Shown here one piece after another: positions 1 to 9,700 of a DNA stretch of 64,000 nt (positions are counted from its first letter, which is position 1; each line of letters begins with the position of its first letter). A program made the translations under genes and the position numbers. The notes beneath the pieces are model-generated. The model was not told where the DNA came from. It did no database searches and worked only from the letters and a program-made list of their open reading frames with translations. The DNA is from Methylomonas aurea (GTDB lineage: Bacteria; Pseudomonadota; Gammaproteobacteria; Methylococcales; Methylomonadaceae), in NCBI RefSeq assembly GCF_024505045.1, contig NZ_JANIBM010000002.1, positions 186,001 through 250,000 on the forward strand, given 5' to 3'.

Positions 1-419
1 TTCAGTTGCCAGCCGGAAATGCTTTGTTCTTCGCCGATCTTCAGGAATTTCCTGGCTTCGTTGCGCTTGCTGAACAACGCGACCACTTTGCCGCCCTTGT
101 CGTAAATGCCGATCAGCGACCAGTCGTCGATCTGGCTGGTATCGCTGTTTTGTAAGGCGTCGTTGGTTTTTGCCTCTGCGATCGGTCGCCGGCCCTCGAT
201 GAAGATCGGCCGCTCGACGATATCGTTGAAACTGTCGGCGCTGGCTGGCGCAGCGGCAATCGCCGGTAGTTGTTCGGCTTGGAACTCGACTTGTTCACGG
301 GCGGCCAGTTGTTGTTCGAGCTGTTGCGCGGCATAGCGGCTGACCGCCAATTCGCCAATCAACCCGGCGCCGAGCGCGCCACAGGCAAATAACTGCAGGC
401 GTAACAATTTCCGGTTCAT
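1..419 (-). CDS. Type II secretion protein N/C-like (XpsN-type), 3' truncated by window edge
   Basis: The reading frame starts at an ATG at 419 whose first bases overlap the gspM stop (ATGA) and runs off the left edge, so only about 139 N-terminal residues are visible. It opens with a short basic stretch and one hydrophobic segment (about residues 5-25), then an Ala/Gln-rich linker, a motif ERPIFIEGRRPI near residue 70, and a block with DDWSLIGIYDKGG and SISGWQL. This layout resembles the periplasmic homology region of GspC and the XpsN-type protein that follows gspM in Xanthomonas-like xps operons. Its role would be to link the inner-membrane platform to the secretin. Family assignment is by motif and operon position; the C-terminus cannot be judged. 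Confidence 0.7.
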   Translation of the reverse strand, partial: MNRKLLRLQLFACGALGAGLIGELAVSRYAAQQLEQQLAAREQVEFQAEQLPAIAAAPASADSFNDIVERPIFIEGRRPIAEAKTNDALQNSDTSQIDDWSLIGIYDKGGKVVALFSKRNEARKFLKIGEEQSISGWQL

Positions 420-994
420 GGTGCTTTGGCCCGCATGAAGCTGACGACTTGAAAGCTCACATTCAATTGCGAGCTCGGTTCCAGTTTGTTATTGCTGCGA
501 TTGCGAGTGCCGCGCACCGGCGAGATGTCAAGCTGGTCCACCAACAGCAACGGCACGTTGCTTTCCAGTGTGTGCAAAACCGCCCGTAGCGCTTCCATGC
601 TGCAAGTCATCCGCACCTTGACCAGAATCCGCATGAAGCCGTCTTCGGCTTTGCCCGGCAGGCCCTGGGTACTGGTCAGTTGGCCGCCGGCATCCGTCAC
701 GGCGGTTTTGATGATGTTCTGCAATTCCGCCGACGCCAGCGATTCGGTATCGCTATCGCTCAAATAGCCTTGTTCTTGAAATTGCTGGTGCAAAAAATCG
801 AGATTCTGGGCGACGCTGTCGCGGCGGGCGGCGATGGTTTGCTGGCGTTGCAGCCGGAACAGCAATTTGTCTTTTTGTTCGCGGTAGTCGAGCCAGCTAT
901 TGAATAGCGGCAACAACACGGCCAGCGTTATGACGAACACGACGGCCGCCAACAGCCCCAGGGCCAGCCAGCGCTGGTAGCGGGCGTCATTCAT
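416..994 (-). CDS. gspM: Type II secretion system protein GspM (PilO-like)
   Basis: A 192-residue inner-membrane protein with a short cytoplasmic N-terminus, one transmembrane helix (about residues 12-34), a charged coiled-coil stretch, and a periplasmic ferredoxin-like domain of GspM/PilO type. The longer in-frame start at 1048 would extend deep into gspL with a very basic, unlikely leader; the ATG at 994 gives the normal GspM beginning and an 8-base overlap with gspL. GspM pairs with GspL to form the inner-membrane assembly platform. It is translationally coupled on both sides, to gspL upstream and the XpsN-like gene downstream. Confidence 0.85.
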   Translation of the reverse strand: MNDARYQRWLALGLLAAVVFVITLAVLLPLFNSWLDYREQKDKLLFRLQRQQTIAARRDSVAQNLDFLHQQFQEQGYLSDSDTESLASAELQNIIKTAVTDAGGQLTSTQGLPGKAEDGFMRILVKVRMTCSMEALRAVLHTLESNVPLLLVDQLDISPVRGTRNRSNNKLEPSSQLNVSFQVVSFMRAKAP

Positions 995-2150
995 GCGGGG
1001 GCTCCCCGGCGCTGTCGCTGTTTTCCGCCTCCGGGTTTTCCGCCGCATCCGGCGCCGCGTCGACTGGCACGGCGGCGACGTCCATGCTGATCTGAAACCG
1101 TTCCCGTCCGGTGGCCTTGTCCTGGGTCAATGGCGAGACGAAGCTGACATTGCTGAAGTAGCGCGAGGCTTCCAGCACGCCGATCAATGACGATGCGGCC
1201 GGCGACTGGCCCTGAATCTGCAGGCGTTTTTCGGCGTATTGAAAATGGGTCAGCCAGGTATCGTCCTTCAGTAATATGCTGAGTTCGTTCAAGACCGCGA
1301 CCAGCGACGGCGCATCGGATTTTATGCCGATCAGGCGCTGGGTTTGCTCGCGTAGCGCGTCGATTTCGCTTTGCTGGGCTTCGATCAGAGTGGTTTCTTT
1401 CTCCAGCGTTTTCAATTGCCGTTTCAAGGCGTCCACGGCTTCGCCTTCCTGCCAGACCGGCCAGACCAGGACGGCGGCCAGCAGAAGGAACAAAATGATA
1501 TTCAGGCTCCAATGTATCGCCCGCACCCAAGTGTTCGGCCGAGGGCGGAATTGCTCAGGCAACAAAGTGTAGCGCGGAGCGCTCGCGGGATGGATGGTCG
1601 GTGCCTGAGAGAAATCCACAGCAGCGGGCTGCACGCCCAAGGCTTGCAGACGGGCCAGATAGTCGTCCAGCAGCGTTTCCGGGGTTAAAACCAGTAATAC
1701 TTCAATTTGGCCGAATTCGGTTTTGCCCAAGACGCTTGCGGCGAAATAGGCTTGTTCGGCATTGAACGGGGTATAGCGGTCCAACTCGAAACCGACCACT
1801 TGTTGCAGATTTTCTTGGGCGGCGGCAGGGAGAAACAGGCGTCTTTGCAGAGCTTGTCCGGGGTTGAGACGTAATAGGCAATCGGCCTTTTCCAGTTCGG
1901 GATTTGCGTTTTTTAGCTGTCGGTAGGCATCGGCCGCGTTGGCGTCAAGTTGCCAGCTAGCGGTTTGCCCAGGGCCTGACTCACGGTGAAATGCTATCCG
2001 GAAGCCGTGGTCGTCCGGACTGAAGATGACGCAGCCGCTGCGGTCGCTGAGCAGCCGTTTCAGGCTGGGCGGCAGCAGAAAGGCCAGTTCGCCGCTCCAC
2101 CACTGCCAGAATCGCTTCGGATCAAAATCAATAGTTGTTTGTAAACTCAT
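987..2150 (-). CDS. gspL: Type II secretion system protein GspL (PilM/PilN-like)
   Basis: A 387-residue protein. The first 200 residues form a cytoplasmic actin-like region (ALQRRLFLPAAAQENL and FELDRYTPFNAEQAYF are typical of GspL/PilM-like proteins). A transmembrane helix follows at about residues 210-232, then a coiled coil, then a periplasmic PilN/GspL domain and an acidic Ala/Pro/Glu-rich tail. In the family, GspL recruits the GspE ATPase to the membrane and pairs with GspM. The start overlaps the end of gspK by 23 bases, so the gene is coupled to its neighbours in the secretion operon. Confidence 0.88.
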   Translation of the reverse strand: MSLQTTIDFDPKRFWQWWSGELAFLLPPSLKRLLSDRSGCVIFSPDDHGFRIAFHRESGPGQTASWQLDANAADAYRQLKNANPELEKADCLLRLNPGQALQRRLFLPAAAQENLQQVVGFELDRYTPFNAEQAYFAASVLGKTEFGQIEVLLVLTPETLLDDYLARLQALGVQPAAVDFSQAPTIHPASAPRYTLLPEQFRPRPNTWVRAIHWSLNIILFLLLAAVLVWPVWQEGEAVDALKRQLKTLEKETTLIEAQQSEIDALREQTQRLIGIKSDAPSLVAVLNELSILLKDDTWLTHFQYAEKRLQIQGQSPAASSLIGVLEASRYFSNVSFVSPLTQDKATGRERFQISMDVAAVPVDAAPDAAENPEAENSDSAGEPPHE

Positions 2151-3099
2151 CTTGCACAGTAATCAACTGGGGTTCCTTTTCCGGGTCGAATAACGACGAT
2201 TCTTGTCGACCCTGCTGCCAATCCAGGATGCGGTAAGGCATCTGGCTGGTATCCTGGTTTTCAAACTTTACCACCGCCGACAGCGACGCCGTGGCCTGGT
2301 CCGCCAGTAGCGTTTCGCAAATAATAGTAAAGGTTTGCTCCTGATCCGCCAAGCCCGCATCCGCCTGGTCGCCGTCGAGCCGGCTATCGCCTGTTTGTTT
2401 CTCCAGACGCCGCTCCAAGTATACATCATGAATATTCTGTTTCTTGAGCCGGGCGTCGATGATGCTCAACAGCTCGGGCGGCGCCAGGTTTTTGTTCGGT
2501 TCGGCTTGGCCGGAATAGACCGTAATCCAGGGCCGTATCCGTTCGAATAATTCGTCGTCCATGCCCAGCACCAATTGCAATTCCTCCAAGCTCTGAAACG
2601 GGGCGTTGTTGGGTTGGTAAGGCTTGCCGGCCTGGCGGTATTGTTTCTTCTCGGCCCCTGCCGGGCGCGGTTCGTCGTCGGCATCGCGCCAGTCGATGAT
2701 TGCATCCAGCAGGCGTTGCTGGCGGTTTTCGTCGGTGGTGGCGTATGCCAGCACCGCCGTCAGCAATTCTTCGCCGGCGGCGTTGATATCGACCTTGCCG
2801 GATTCGGCCATGATCCGAATCCTCAGTTCGGTATCGCTGCCGGCCAAACGGTAGATGCTGCCGTCAGCCAGCCAGCGCTGCTCCTGGTCCGGTTGGCGCA
2901 ACATCAGCGCGGCCAGATTCAAGCCGGATTCGGCCAGCGCCAGTGCGCGGGCGTTGCCGGTCAGCGCCGCGCTGACGCTGGTTTCCCGGCGCATCGTCAG
3001 GGCGAAACTGCCGGCCATCACGCTGAGCAGGGTCAATATCCAGATGACGATGACCAGAGCCAGGCCGCTTTGGCGGCGGTGAGACGATTCAGTTGGCAT
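2128..3099 (-). CDS. gspK: Type II secretion minor pseudopilin GspK
   Basis: About 323 residues. The N-terminus has a basic leader followed by a type IV pilin-like helix with RRQSGLALVIVIWILTLLSV, in which Gly-Leu rather than Phe-Thr precedes the hydrophobic helix, as in GspK proteins that lack the usual Glu5. The large alpha-helical GspK domain follows, including a helix-hairpin-helix-like stretch (FQSLEELQLVLGMDDELF). GspK caps the tip of the pseudopilus with GspI and GspJ. I chose ATG 3099 (MPTESSHRRQ), giving an 11-base overlap with gspJ, rather than the upstream in-frame start at 3129. Confidence 0.88.
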   Translation of the reverse strand: MPTESSHRRQSGLALVIVIWILTLLSVMAGSFALTMRRETSVSAALTGNARALALAESGLNLAALMLRQPDQEQRWLADGSIYRLAGSDTELRIRIMAESGKVDINAAGEELLTAVLAYATTDENRQQRLLDAIIDWRDADDEPRPAGAEKKQYRQAGKPYQPNNAPFQSLEELQLVLGMDDELFERIRPWITVYSGQAEPNKNLAPPELLSIIDARLKKQNIHDVYLERRLEKQTGDSRLDGDQADAGLADQEQTFTIICETLLADQATASLSAVVKFENQDTSQMPYRILDWQQGRQESSLFDPEKEPQLITVQDEFTNNY

Positions 3100-3784
3100 C
3101 TTCGTTCGGCGGTATTTGTTGGCCGACAATGTCGCCGATGAGCGGCGTGGAATCGATTCGGAGCGGAAAGATCATATCCGGCCAAAAACTGCCGTCGTTC
3201 AGCGCAATGTGGATTTTGACCAGATTAGGCAAGCGTTCGGCATCCAGCCAGTCGTCCTGCCAACCTGCGGGGTCGCCGGCGTTCGGGTTTTTGGCGCCGA
3301 AATAGCTGATGCGGAAGCTACGCACTTCGTCCAGCAACACCACCGGCTCCGGCTCGGCATCCACTTGCTGCCGGTAGGGGGTCAACGTCACGGTAAGTGT
3401 CGACGGCCGGTCGCGGGCCGGTTCGATCGCAAACACCTGCAACCCCTTGCGCGTGGAAGCCGCCGGCAGCGCGGCGACGAAGCGCAGGCTTTGCGGCAGG
3501 CCTTGAAAACTGAGCTTGAGCGGTTCCTGCTCGGTATTGGTTTGAAGCGCGTCGTGGTCGGTAGCGGCAAATTCCGGCAGCGGCCGGGCCGCACTCAAAT
3601 GGTGTTTGAAAAATTGGTAAACCACCGCTTTGCGGTTGACTTGGTCGATTTTGGTTTCGCCGCTATGCCAACTCTGCGCCGCAATGCGCAAACTGCCGAA
3701 CAGTAAGGTCACCATCACGCCGAGCAGCGTGATCGCGATCAGCATTTCGATCAAGGTAAAGCCGTTAGGTTGGCGGGGAAGCAC
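3089..3784 (-). CDS. gspJ: Type II secretion minor pseudopilin GspJ
   Basis: A pseudopilin with the prepilin peptidase motif NGFTLIEMLIAITLLG right after a short leader. The longest open frame starts at 3853, but that would put 31 residues before the motif and overlap gspI by 70 bases. The GTG at 3784 overlaps the gspI stop (TAGTG) and gives an eight-residue leader, so I prefer it. The body (about 231 residues) matches GspJ size and includes the beta-rich C-terminal domain. It should join GspI and GspK at the pseudopilus tip after cleavage and N-methylation by the prepilin peptidase, which is not in this window. Confidence 0.87.
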   Translation of the reverse strand: MLPRQPNGFTLIEMLIAITLLGVMVTLLFGSLRIAAQSWHSGETKIDQVNRKAVVYQFFKHHLSAARPLPEFAATDHDALQTNTEQEPLKLSFQGLPQSLRFVAALPAASTRKGLQVFAIEPARDRPSTLTVTLTPYRQQVDAEPEPVVLLDEVRSFRISYFGAKNPNAGDPAGWQDDWLDAERLPNLVKIHIALNDGSFWPDMIFPLRIDSTPLIGDIVGQQIPPNEDAN

Positions 3785-4197
3785 TATCCCTGGCCTTGCT
3801 GCAATTTCAATGTCGTTAATTCCACGCTGCGGCGTTGGTCGCCGTCGCCCCAACTGACGCCGACGCGCACCGAATACAATTGCGCCGCGTTCTGGCTGTT
3901 CGGGTCCGGCTCGCGCAAGCTGCGCTTTGCCGGTTGGTTTGCGGCCGGCGCCACGCTGACCAGCCAGTCGTATTTATCGCCCTCGCTGCCCTCGCTGTCG
4001 CCGACCGCTAGCGGGGTTTCCACGCCGGTTCGCGCCATCAACGATTCGGCGATCTGCACCGCGATAGTGTATTCCTCGGAGATGACGGCGTTGTTAACGC
4101 CGGCGCCGAATACGCGCAACAATACGCTCAGCGCAATGGCCATGATCGAAAACGCCACCAGGATTTCCAGCAGTGAAAAGCCTTTATGCCGCCGCAT
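3784..4197 (-). CDS. gspI: Type II secretion minor pseudopilin GspI
   Basis: A 137-residue minor pseudopilin starting MRRHKGFSLLEILVAFSIMA, a textbook prepilin cleavage site (Gly before Phe) with Glu at +5. The open frame continues upstream to 4365, but that extension overlaps gspH and has no pilin character, so ATG 4197, which overlaps gspH by 14 bases, is the likely start. GspI nucleates the tip complex with GspJ and GspK. It is in the middle of the contiguous gspF-to-N operon. Confidence 0.88.
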   Translation of the reverse strand: MRRHKGFSLLEILVAFSIMAIALSVLLRVFGAGVNNAVISEEYTIAVQIAESLMARTGVETPLAVGDSEGSEGDKYDWLVSVAPAANQPAKRSLREPDPNSQNAAQLYSVRVGVSWGDGDQRRSVELTTLKLQQGQG

Positions 4198-4687
4198 CCG
4201 ATATCCTGACTTCACCAGTGATCCAGTTGACGTCGATCCGGCGCAATTGGTTACCCCATTCCAGCGTGATGCGGCCGCCGGTCGACGAACCGTCGCCGAA
4301 AAAGCGGATGCTGCCGATCTGGTCGGCGCCGAATTCCTCTTCGGCGATGACCAACGACACGTCAACCTCTTCGGCGAAGGTATAGACTTTGTCGCGGTTG
4401 CTGATTTGGTAGCTGTTATTGCGCAAGTCGATGGCGACGCTGGTTTGCTGTTGCGTCGCCAGCGCCTGGCCGTGGGCGTAGCGTAAAGCGCTGGCCAGAT
4501 CTCTGGCCAGCGCTTGCAACTGAGTGGTTTTATTGCCGGAGCCGATGCTGCCGCCCAGCGCCGCGAAGCCGAGCACGGCGACCAGCAACACTACCACCAG
4601 TTCGATCAGCGTGAATCCGGCGCAAGCCCGCCGCGGATGCCGGAACGCGAAGGATGGAGCCGTATCCTGGGCGGGCAGGGCAGCCAT
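4184..4687 (-). CDS. gspH: Type II secretion minor pseudopilin GspH
   Basis: A 167-residue pseudopilin. The leader is long for the family (about 23 residues) before the cleavage motif CAGFTLIELVVVLLVAVLGF. A GspH-type globular domain follows, with the conserved helix around ALARDLASALRYAHGQALAT. GspH connects the GspG shaft to the I-J-K tip. Its ATG directly abuts the gspG stop with no spacer, which suggests translational coupling. Confidence 0.86.
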   Translation of the reverse strand: MAALPAQDTAPSFAFRHPRRACAGFTLIELVVVLLVAVLGFAALGGSIGSGNKTTQLQALARDLASALRYAHGQALATQQQTSVAIDLRNNSYQISNRDKVYTFAEEVDVSLVIAEEEFGADQIGSIRFFGDGSSTGGRITLEWGNQLRRIDVNWITGEVRISDAAA

Positions 4688-5113
4688 TTATTCCCAGCTG
4701 TTGATGTCCTGGTCTTCGCCTTCGCCGCCTTCCTTCTCGTCGGCGCCAAGGCTGAACAGGTCAAATTTGCCGTGTTGACCGGGGAAAACGTAGTGGTATT
4801 CCTGGTTCCACGGATCCAGCGGAATCTTGTCCTTGCGCAGGTAAGGGCCGTTCCAGCGTTTGGCTTCGGCCGGTTTTTCCACCAACGCGGCCAGGCCTTG
4901 TTGCGTGGTCGGGTAACGGCCCTCGTCGAGTTTGTACATGTCCAGCGCTGCGGCGAGGTCTTCGATTTGTACTCTGGCCGCCTTGGTCTTGGATGCGCCC
5001 ATATGTTTCATGACTTGCGGGCCGACGATGCCGGCCAGCATGGCGATAATGCCCAACACCACCAGCAGTTCAAGCAGAGTGAAACCGCGGTGGCGGCGCA
5101 AGGTTAATTTCAT
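4688..5113 (-). CDS. gspG: Type II secretion major pseudopilin GspG
   Basis: A 141-residue major pseudopilin with leader MKLTLRRHRG and mature N-terminus FTLLELLVVLGIIAMLAG. The family block GRYPTTQQGLAALVEKP and the C-terminal calcium-site region (LDPWNQEYHYVFPGQHGKFDLFSLGADE) are well preserved, which identifies GspG rather than another pseudopilin. It builds the pseudopilus shaft in the periplasm. An AAGGAGCGACAAC-type ribosome site lies just upstream of the ATG, stronger than for the minor pseudopilins, in keeping with a major subunit. Confidence 0.93.
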   Translation of the reverse strand: MKLTLRRHRGFTLLELLVVLGIIAMLAGIVGPQVMKHMGASKTKAARVQIEDLAAALDMYKLDEGRYPTTQQGLAALVEKPAEAKRWNGPYLRKDKIPLDPWNQEYHYVFPGQHGKFDLFSLGADEKEGGEGEDQDINSWE

Positions 5114-5133
5114 GTTGTCGCTCCTTATTATTT

Positions 5134-6351
5134 TTAAAATGCCAGATCGTTTACGCTCAGGATAGCCAGCAGTATCGAAACGATGATGCCGCCTATCATC
5201 AGCCCCAGCGAAATAATCAAGGCCGGCTCCAGCAGAGCCAGCATCCGTTGAATCGTGGTTTTTAACTGTTTATCGTAAATCACGGCAACCCGCATCAGCA
5301 TTTCCTCCAGCCGGCCGGTTTCCTCGCCCATTTTAATCATTTGCACCGCCAGTTTGGGAAACAGGTTTTGCTGGGCCAGCGCTTCCGACATGGTCCGCCC
5401 CTGCTTCAATTGCGCCTCGGCCTGTTCCAGCAGGTCGGCTAGCACCGTGTTGCCGACCGTTTCCCGGACGATGCCGAGCGATTTCAAGATCGACACGCCG
5501 TTACCTAACAAAGTGCCGAAGGTCCGGCTGAAATTGGCGACTTCCATGTTCAGTACGATCTGGCCGAACAGCGGCATTTTCAGAAAACGGCCGTCCCAGG
5601 CTTTTTTACCGGCCGGATCGGCCAGTTGGCTTTTCAGGGTTTGCACCACGACCAGGACGGCCAGCAGCATGGCCCACCAATAATTTTGCAGAAATTCGGC
5701 CAATCCGACCACGATTTGGGTCGGCACCGGCAACGCCTGGCCGGCGCTGTCGAACATTTCCTTGAATTGCGGTACGACGAAGGTCAGCATCACGAACAGT
5801 GAGGCCAGCGACATGACCAACAGGATTGCCGGATAAATCAGCGCGGTGCTGACCGTGTCCTTCAACTCCTGCGACCGCTCCAGGTACTCGGCCAGCCGTT
5901 GCAACACGCCGCCCAGATTGCCGCCCAGTTCGCCGGCCCGGATCATGTTCAAATAAAATTTGGAAAACACGCCGCTCTGGCTTTCCAGGGCGTCGGCCAG
6001 CGCTTTGCCGGCTTTGACTTTTTCCAGTACTTCGCCGACCAGTTTGTTCAGTTTCGGGTTTTCCTCGGTCAGTTGCATCAGGATCGTCAACGAGCGGTCC
6101 AGCGGCAAGCCCGACTCCAGCAAGGTCGCCAGTTCGCCGGTCAGCATGCCGATTTCCTTTTGCGACAGCCTGACCGCGGCCGACTTCAGTTTGAAGCCCA
6201 GAAAAGTCTTGTCTCGCGCTGGTTCGATGCGGATCGGCACCAGACCTTGTTTCTGCAATTCCAGCAGCAGAGCCTTTGCGTCGGCGGCATCGCGCACGCC
6301 TTCTTCGGTGACGCCTTGGTTGTTGACAACTTTGTAAGAGAATAAAGCCAT
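5134..6351 (-). CDS. gspF: Type II secretion inner-membrane platform protein GspF
   Basis: A 405-residue polytopic protein with the two repeated GspF/PilC cytoplasmic domains (about residues 70-195 and 270-395) and three transmembrane regions near 170, 220 and 375. It begins MALFSYKVVNNQGVTEEGVR, the normal GspF start; the in-frame extension up to 6546 lacks family character. GspF works with the GspE ATPase to add pseudopilin subunits. It is the first gene of the leftward operon; no gspE lies upstream, unlike in many gsp operons that begin gspE-gspF. Confidence 0.92.
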   Translation of the reverse strand: MALFSYKVVNNQGVTEEGVRDAADAKALLLELQKQGLVPIRIEPARDKTFLGFKLKSAAVRLSQKEIGMLTGELATLLESGLPLDRSLTILMQLTEENPKLNKLVGEVLEKVKAGKALADALESQSGVFSKFYLNMIRAGELGGNLGGVLQRLAEYLERSQELKDTVSTALIYPAILLVMSLASLFVMLTFVVPQFKEMFDSAGQALPVPTQIVVGLAEFLQNYWWAMLLAVLVVVQTLKSQLADPAGKKAWDGRFLKMPLFGQIVLNMEVANFSRTFGTLLGNGVSILKSLGIVRETVGNTVLADLLEQAEAQLKQGRTMSEALAQQNLFPKLAVQMIKMGEETGRLEEMLMRVAVIYDKQLKTTIQRMLALLEPALIISLGLMIGGIIVSILLAILSVNDLAF

Positions 6352-6709
6352 GGCCGCTTGCTGAAGGGAACAGGATACTGGTGGAAAGCCGATACCGGCC
6401 GGACATTGTGGACCAATCGCCGGACGAATACAAAAAACCGCAAACTCGGCGGCAGGCGGAATGCCGGCAGCGCTTGTGCGGCGGCTAATCCGCAATTTTT
6501 GCCGATTAGCCGCCGACAGGCAAATGACAGTTGTCTTACGCCGCAACCGCTGCCGTTACTCGGCGCTCGGCAAAAATAGCCAAGGCAACTGGTTTTACGG
6601 TTAAAATCTCGCAGTCGGGCAGCGTTGCCGCCCAGCGTAGCGTTCGCATTCCGTTAACCGCCGCATAACCGCCGATTCAGTTCCCGCCATACCCCACTTA
6701 GGACTGCCG
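6352..6709. other. Divergent intergenic region between gspF and the MASE3 gene
   Basis: About 360 bases with no supported gene separate the leftward gspF operon from the rightward MASE3 gene. It must hold both promoters, though I cannot assign clear -35/-10 pairs. It contains one striking hairpin at 6479-6515, listed separately. TTAGGA at about 6699-6704 could serve as ribosome site for the ATG at 6710. Confidence 0.5.
6479..6515. repeat. Perfect 12-bp inverted repeat with inner stem
   Basis: The arms CGGCGGCTAATC (6479-6490) and GATTAGCCGCCG (6504-6515) are exact reverse complements, and the 13-base loop has a further GCAA/TTGC pairing, so nearly the whole 37 bases fold into one stem. There is no clear T-tract directly after it. 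It sits between two divergent genes rather than after a gene, so a terminator role is not obvious; an operator or an RNA structure is possible. Confidence 0.6.
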
Positions 6710-9700
6710 ATGACCGAAGCTCCCAGCAACGAACCGCAGCGCACCGGCCATTTGCTGGCGGCGGTCATCGTTCTGCTGCTGATCCAGCTTGCTAGTTTGA
6801 TGTTGCCGGTCGCCGAGTTGGCGCGCCAGATCCAGCCGCATTCGCTATCCGCGCACAACTTCATGGAAGGCATTTCCATCGTGATTTCGGCATTGGGATT
6901 CGCGGTGGGCTGGAGCGTGTACCAAAAAGAAAATTCGGTCGGTTTCATGCTGCTGGCCTGCTGTTTTCTCGGTGTGGCTGTACTGGACTTTTTTCATACC
7001 TTATCGTTCAAGGGTATGCCGGCATTCGTCAGCGACAGCGACCCGGAAAAAGCCATCGCATTCTGGCTATTGGCCAGAGCATTCGCGGCACTGGGCTTGA
7101 TTGCCGCCGCGGTGCCCTACAATTGGCAGTTGGGTCCGGCGTTTCGCTGGTTCGTGCTGGCCAGCGTTTTGGGTTTGTGCGGTTTTGCCGGCTGGCTGGT
7201 GTTCTTTCACCAGGATTGGTTGCCGGCCACGTTCGACGACTCCGCCGGACTGACGCCGTTCAAGAAAAACAGCGAATATCTGTTGGCCGCAGTATACGGC
7301 TGGTGCGCGCTGATATTCGTCTGGCAAACCGGCCGCCGCCGCGGTGATGGCGATGAGCGAGTTGTTCGTTGCGCTTTACTCCAGTATTTCCGACCTGTAT
7401 ATCATGCTCGGCCATGTCTACAAGGTCGTGGCCTACGCCTTCATTTACCGTTCGGTATTTATCAACAGTATTCAGCGGCCTTACCAACGCCTGTACGCGG
7501 CCCACCAGGCCTTGTCGGCCAGTGAGGCCAAGTTTCATGCCATCATCGACGAATCGCCGGTGGCTTACGTGGTCTACGATAGCCAAGGCCGGATCGAATA
7601 TTTGAATCCGGCCTTCGTCAAAACCTTCGGTTACGATCGGAGCGATATTCCCAGTCTGGCCGAGTGGTGGTGGTTGGCGCATCCCGACGCCGAGTACCGT
7701 CAGCAAGTGATCGGTCGTTGGCACGAGTACCGGCGCTTGTTCGACGAATCGGGCGAATTGTCGCCGCCGCAGGAGTTGGATGTCCGTGCCAAGGATGGTA
7801 GCCGGCACACGGTATTGATCAATAACGTGGTATTGGATAACACGCCGGCCGCCACCAATTTTCTGATATTGCACGACGTTTCCGACCGGGTGGAAGCGAT
7901 GCGGCGGCTGGCGGAATCGGTCGATATGCTGCAAACCGTGATCGATATCATTCCCAGTCGGGTATTTTGGAAAGATCTCGATTCGCGCTATTTGGGCGCC
8001 AATATCGCCTTTAGCCGCGATGCGGGATTGGCCCGGCCGGAGCAATTGATCGGCAAACTCGACAGCGACTTGGCCTGGCACGATGTGTCCGACAAATACC
8101 GCAGCGACGACCTGCAGGTCATCGAGAGCAATACACCGAAACTGGATTACGAGGAAGTCCAAATCGACCCCAACGGCAATACCGTTTGGTTGCGAACCTC
8201 GAAAGTGCCGCTGCGGGACGGGCAACGGCGGCCGATCGGCGTGCTGGGTGTTTACGACGACATCACGGCGCGCAAATTGGCGGAGCAGGAAATGCAGTTG
8301 GCCTCGCTGGTGTATCTGAACAGCAGCGAGGCGATGCTGGTCACCGACGGCAGCGGATTGATCATTACCGTGAATCCGGCCTTTACCAAGGTAACCGGTT
8401 ACACGGCCGAGGAAGTCGTCGGCCGCTCGTTCAACGGCTTGAGCCCGGAGCAGCACGACCAGGCTTTTTTCAAAACCGTGCTGAGAGTGACCAACACTCA
8501 GGGACATTGGGCAGGAGAGATCGGCGGCCGCCGCAAAAACGGCGAGGACTGCATCCACTGGGTCACGGTGAACTGCATCTACAACGAAACCGGCGGCGTG
8601 CACCGGCGGGTAGCCTTGATTACCGATATTACCGAACGCAAAAAATCGGAACAGTTGATCTGGCGCCAGGCCAATTTCGATCCGCTGACCAATTTGCCCA
8701 ACCGCAACATGTTTTTGGATCGGCTGGATCGGGAAATCAAGAAAGCCTTCCGCCGCGGGCAGAAAGTGGCGCTGATGTTTCTCGATCTGGACCGCTTCAA
8801 GGACGTCAACGACAGCCTGGGCCATTTCATGGGCGACGTGCTGCTAAGAGAAGCCGCGCGCCGGCTGGGCGAAAGCGTGCGCGATTCCGACAGCATCGCC
8901 CGGCTAGGCGGAGACGAGTTCACGATTATTCTCGGCGAATTGGAGCAGACTGAAAAAGTAGACCGGATAGCCGAAGGCATTTTGCAACGCTTGGCCCAGC
9001 CGTTCATGCTAGGCAGCGAAGTCGCTTATATCTCCGCCAGTATCGGCATTGCCGTCTACCCCGAGGACGGTATGGACTCCGAGGCGTTGCTGAAGAATGC
9101 CGACCAGGCCATGTATGTAGCCAAAAACCAGGGACGGGATCGTTTCCAGTACTTCACCGTGCAAATGCAACAGCAATCGCGGCAACGTCTGCGCTTGGCA
9201 AACGATCTGCATGCGGCGCTGAGCAAACGCCAATTAACGGTGTTTTACCAACCGATCGTCGAGTTCGGCGGCGGTACGCTGGCCAAAGCCGAAGCGCTGT
9301 TGCGCTGGCGGCATCCGGATTTGGGCATGGTCAGTCCGGCCGAATTCATTCCGATTGCCGAAGATACCGGCAGTATCGTCGATATCGGCGATTGGGTATT
9401 CGCCGTTGCCGCGCGTCAGGTCAAGCACTGGCGGCAACGCTTCCACCCATGTTTTCAAGTCAGCGTCAACAAATCGCCGGTGCAGTTCCGCAAGCAGGCC
9501 ATCGAAGGCAACGGCTGGTTGGCGTTGCTGCGGGAACTGGAATTACCCGGCGACTCAGTGGTGGTCGAAATCACCGAAGGCGCCTTGTTGGAAGCCAGCA
9601 GCGCCAGCCGCGAGCAATTGCTGGTGTTCCGCGACGCCGGCATTCAAGTGGCGCTGGACGATTTCGGTACCGGCTATTCGTCGTTGGCTTATTTGAAAAA

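Noticed and set aside
7332-7343. Phase variation through the GCC repeat
   Set aside because: Triplet-unit changes keep the frame, so slippage of whole repeats cannot explain the frameshift.
7260-8825. 521-codon open frame on the minus strand
   Set aside because: Antisense shadow of the MASE3-PAS-GGDEF-EAL gene; product is His/Gln/Val-rich with no family features.
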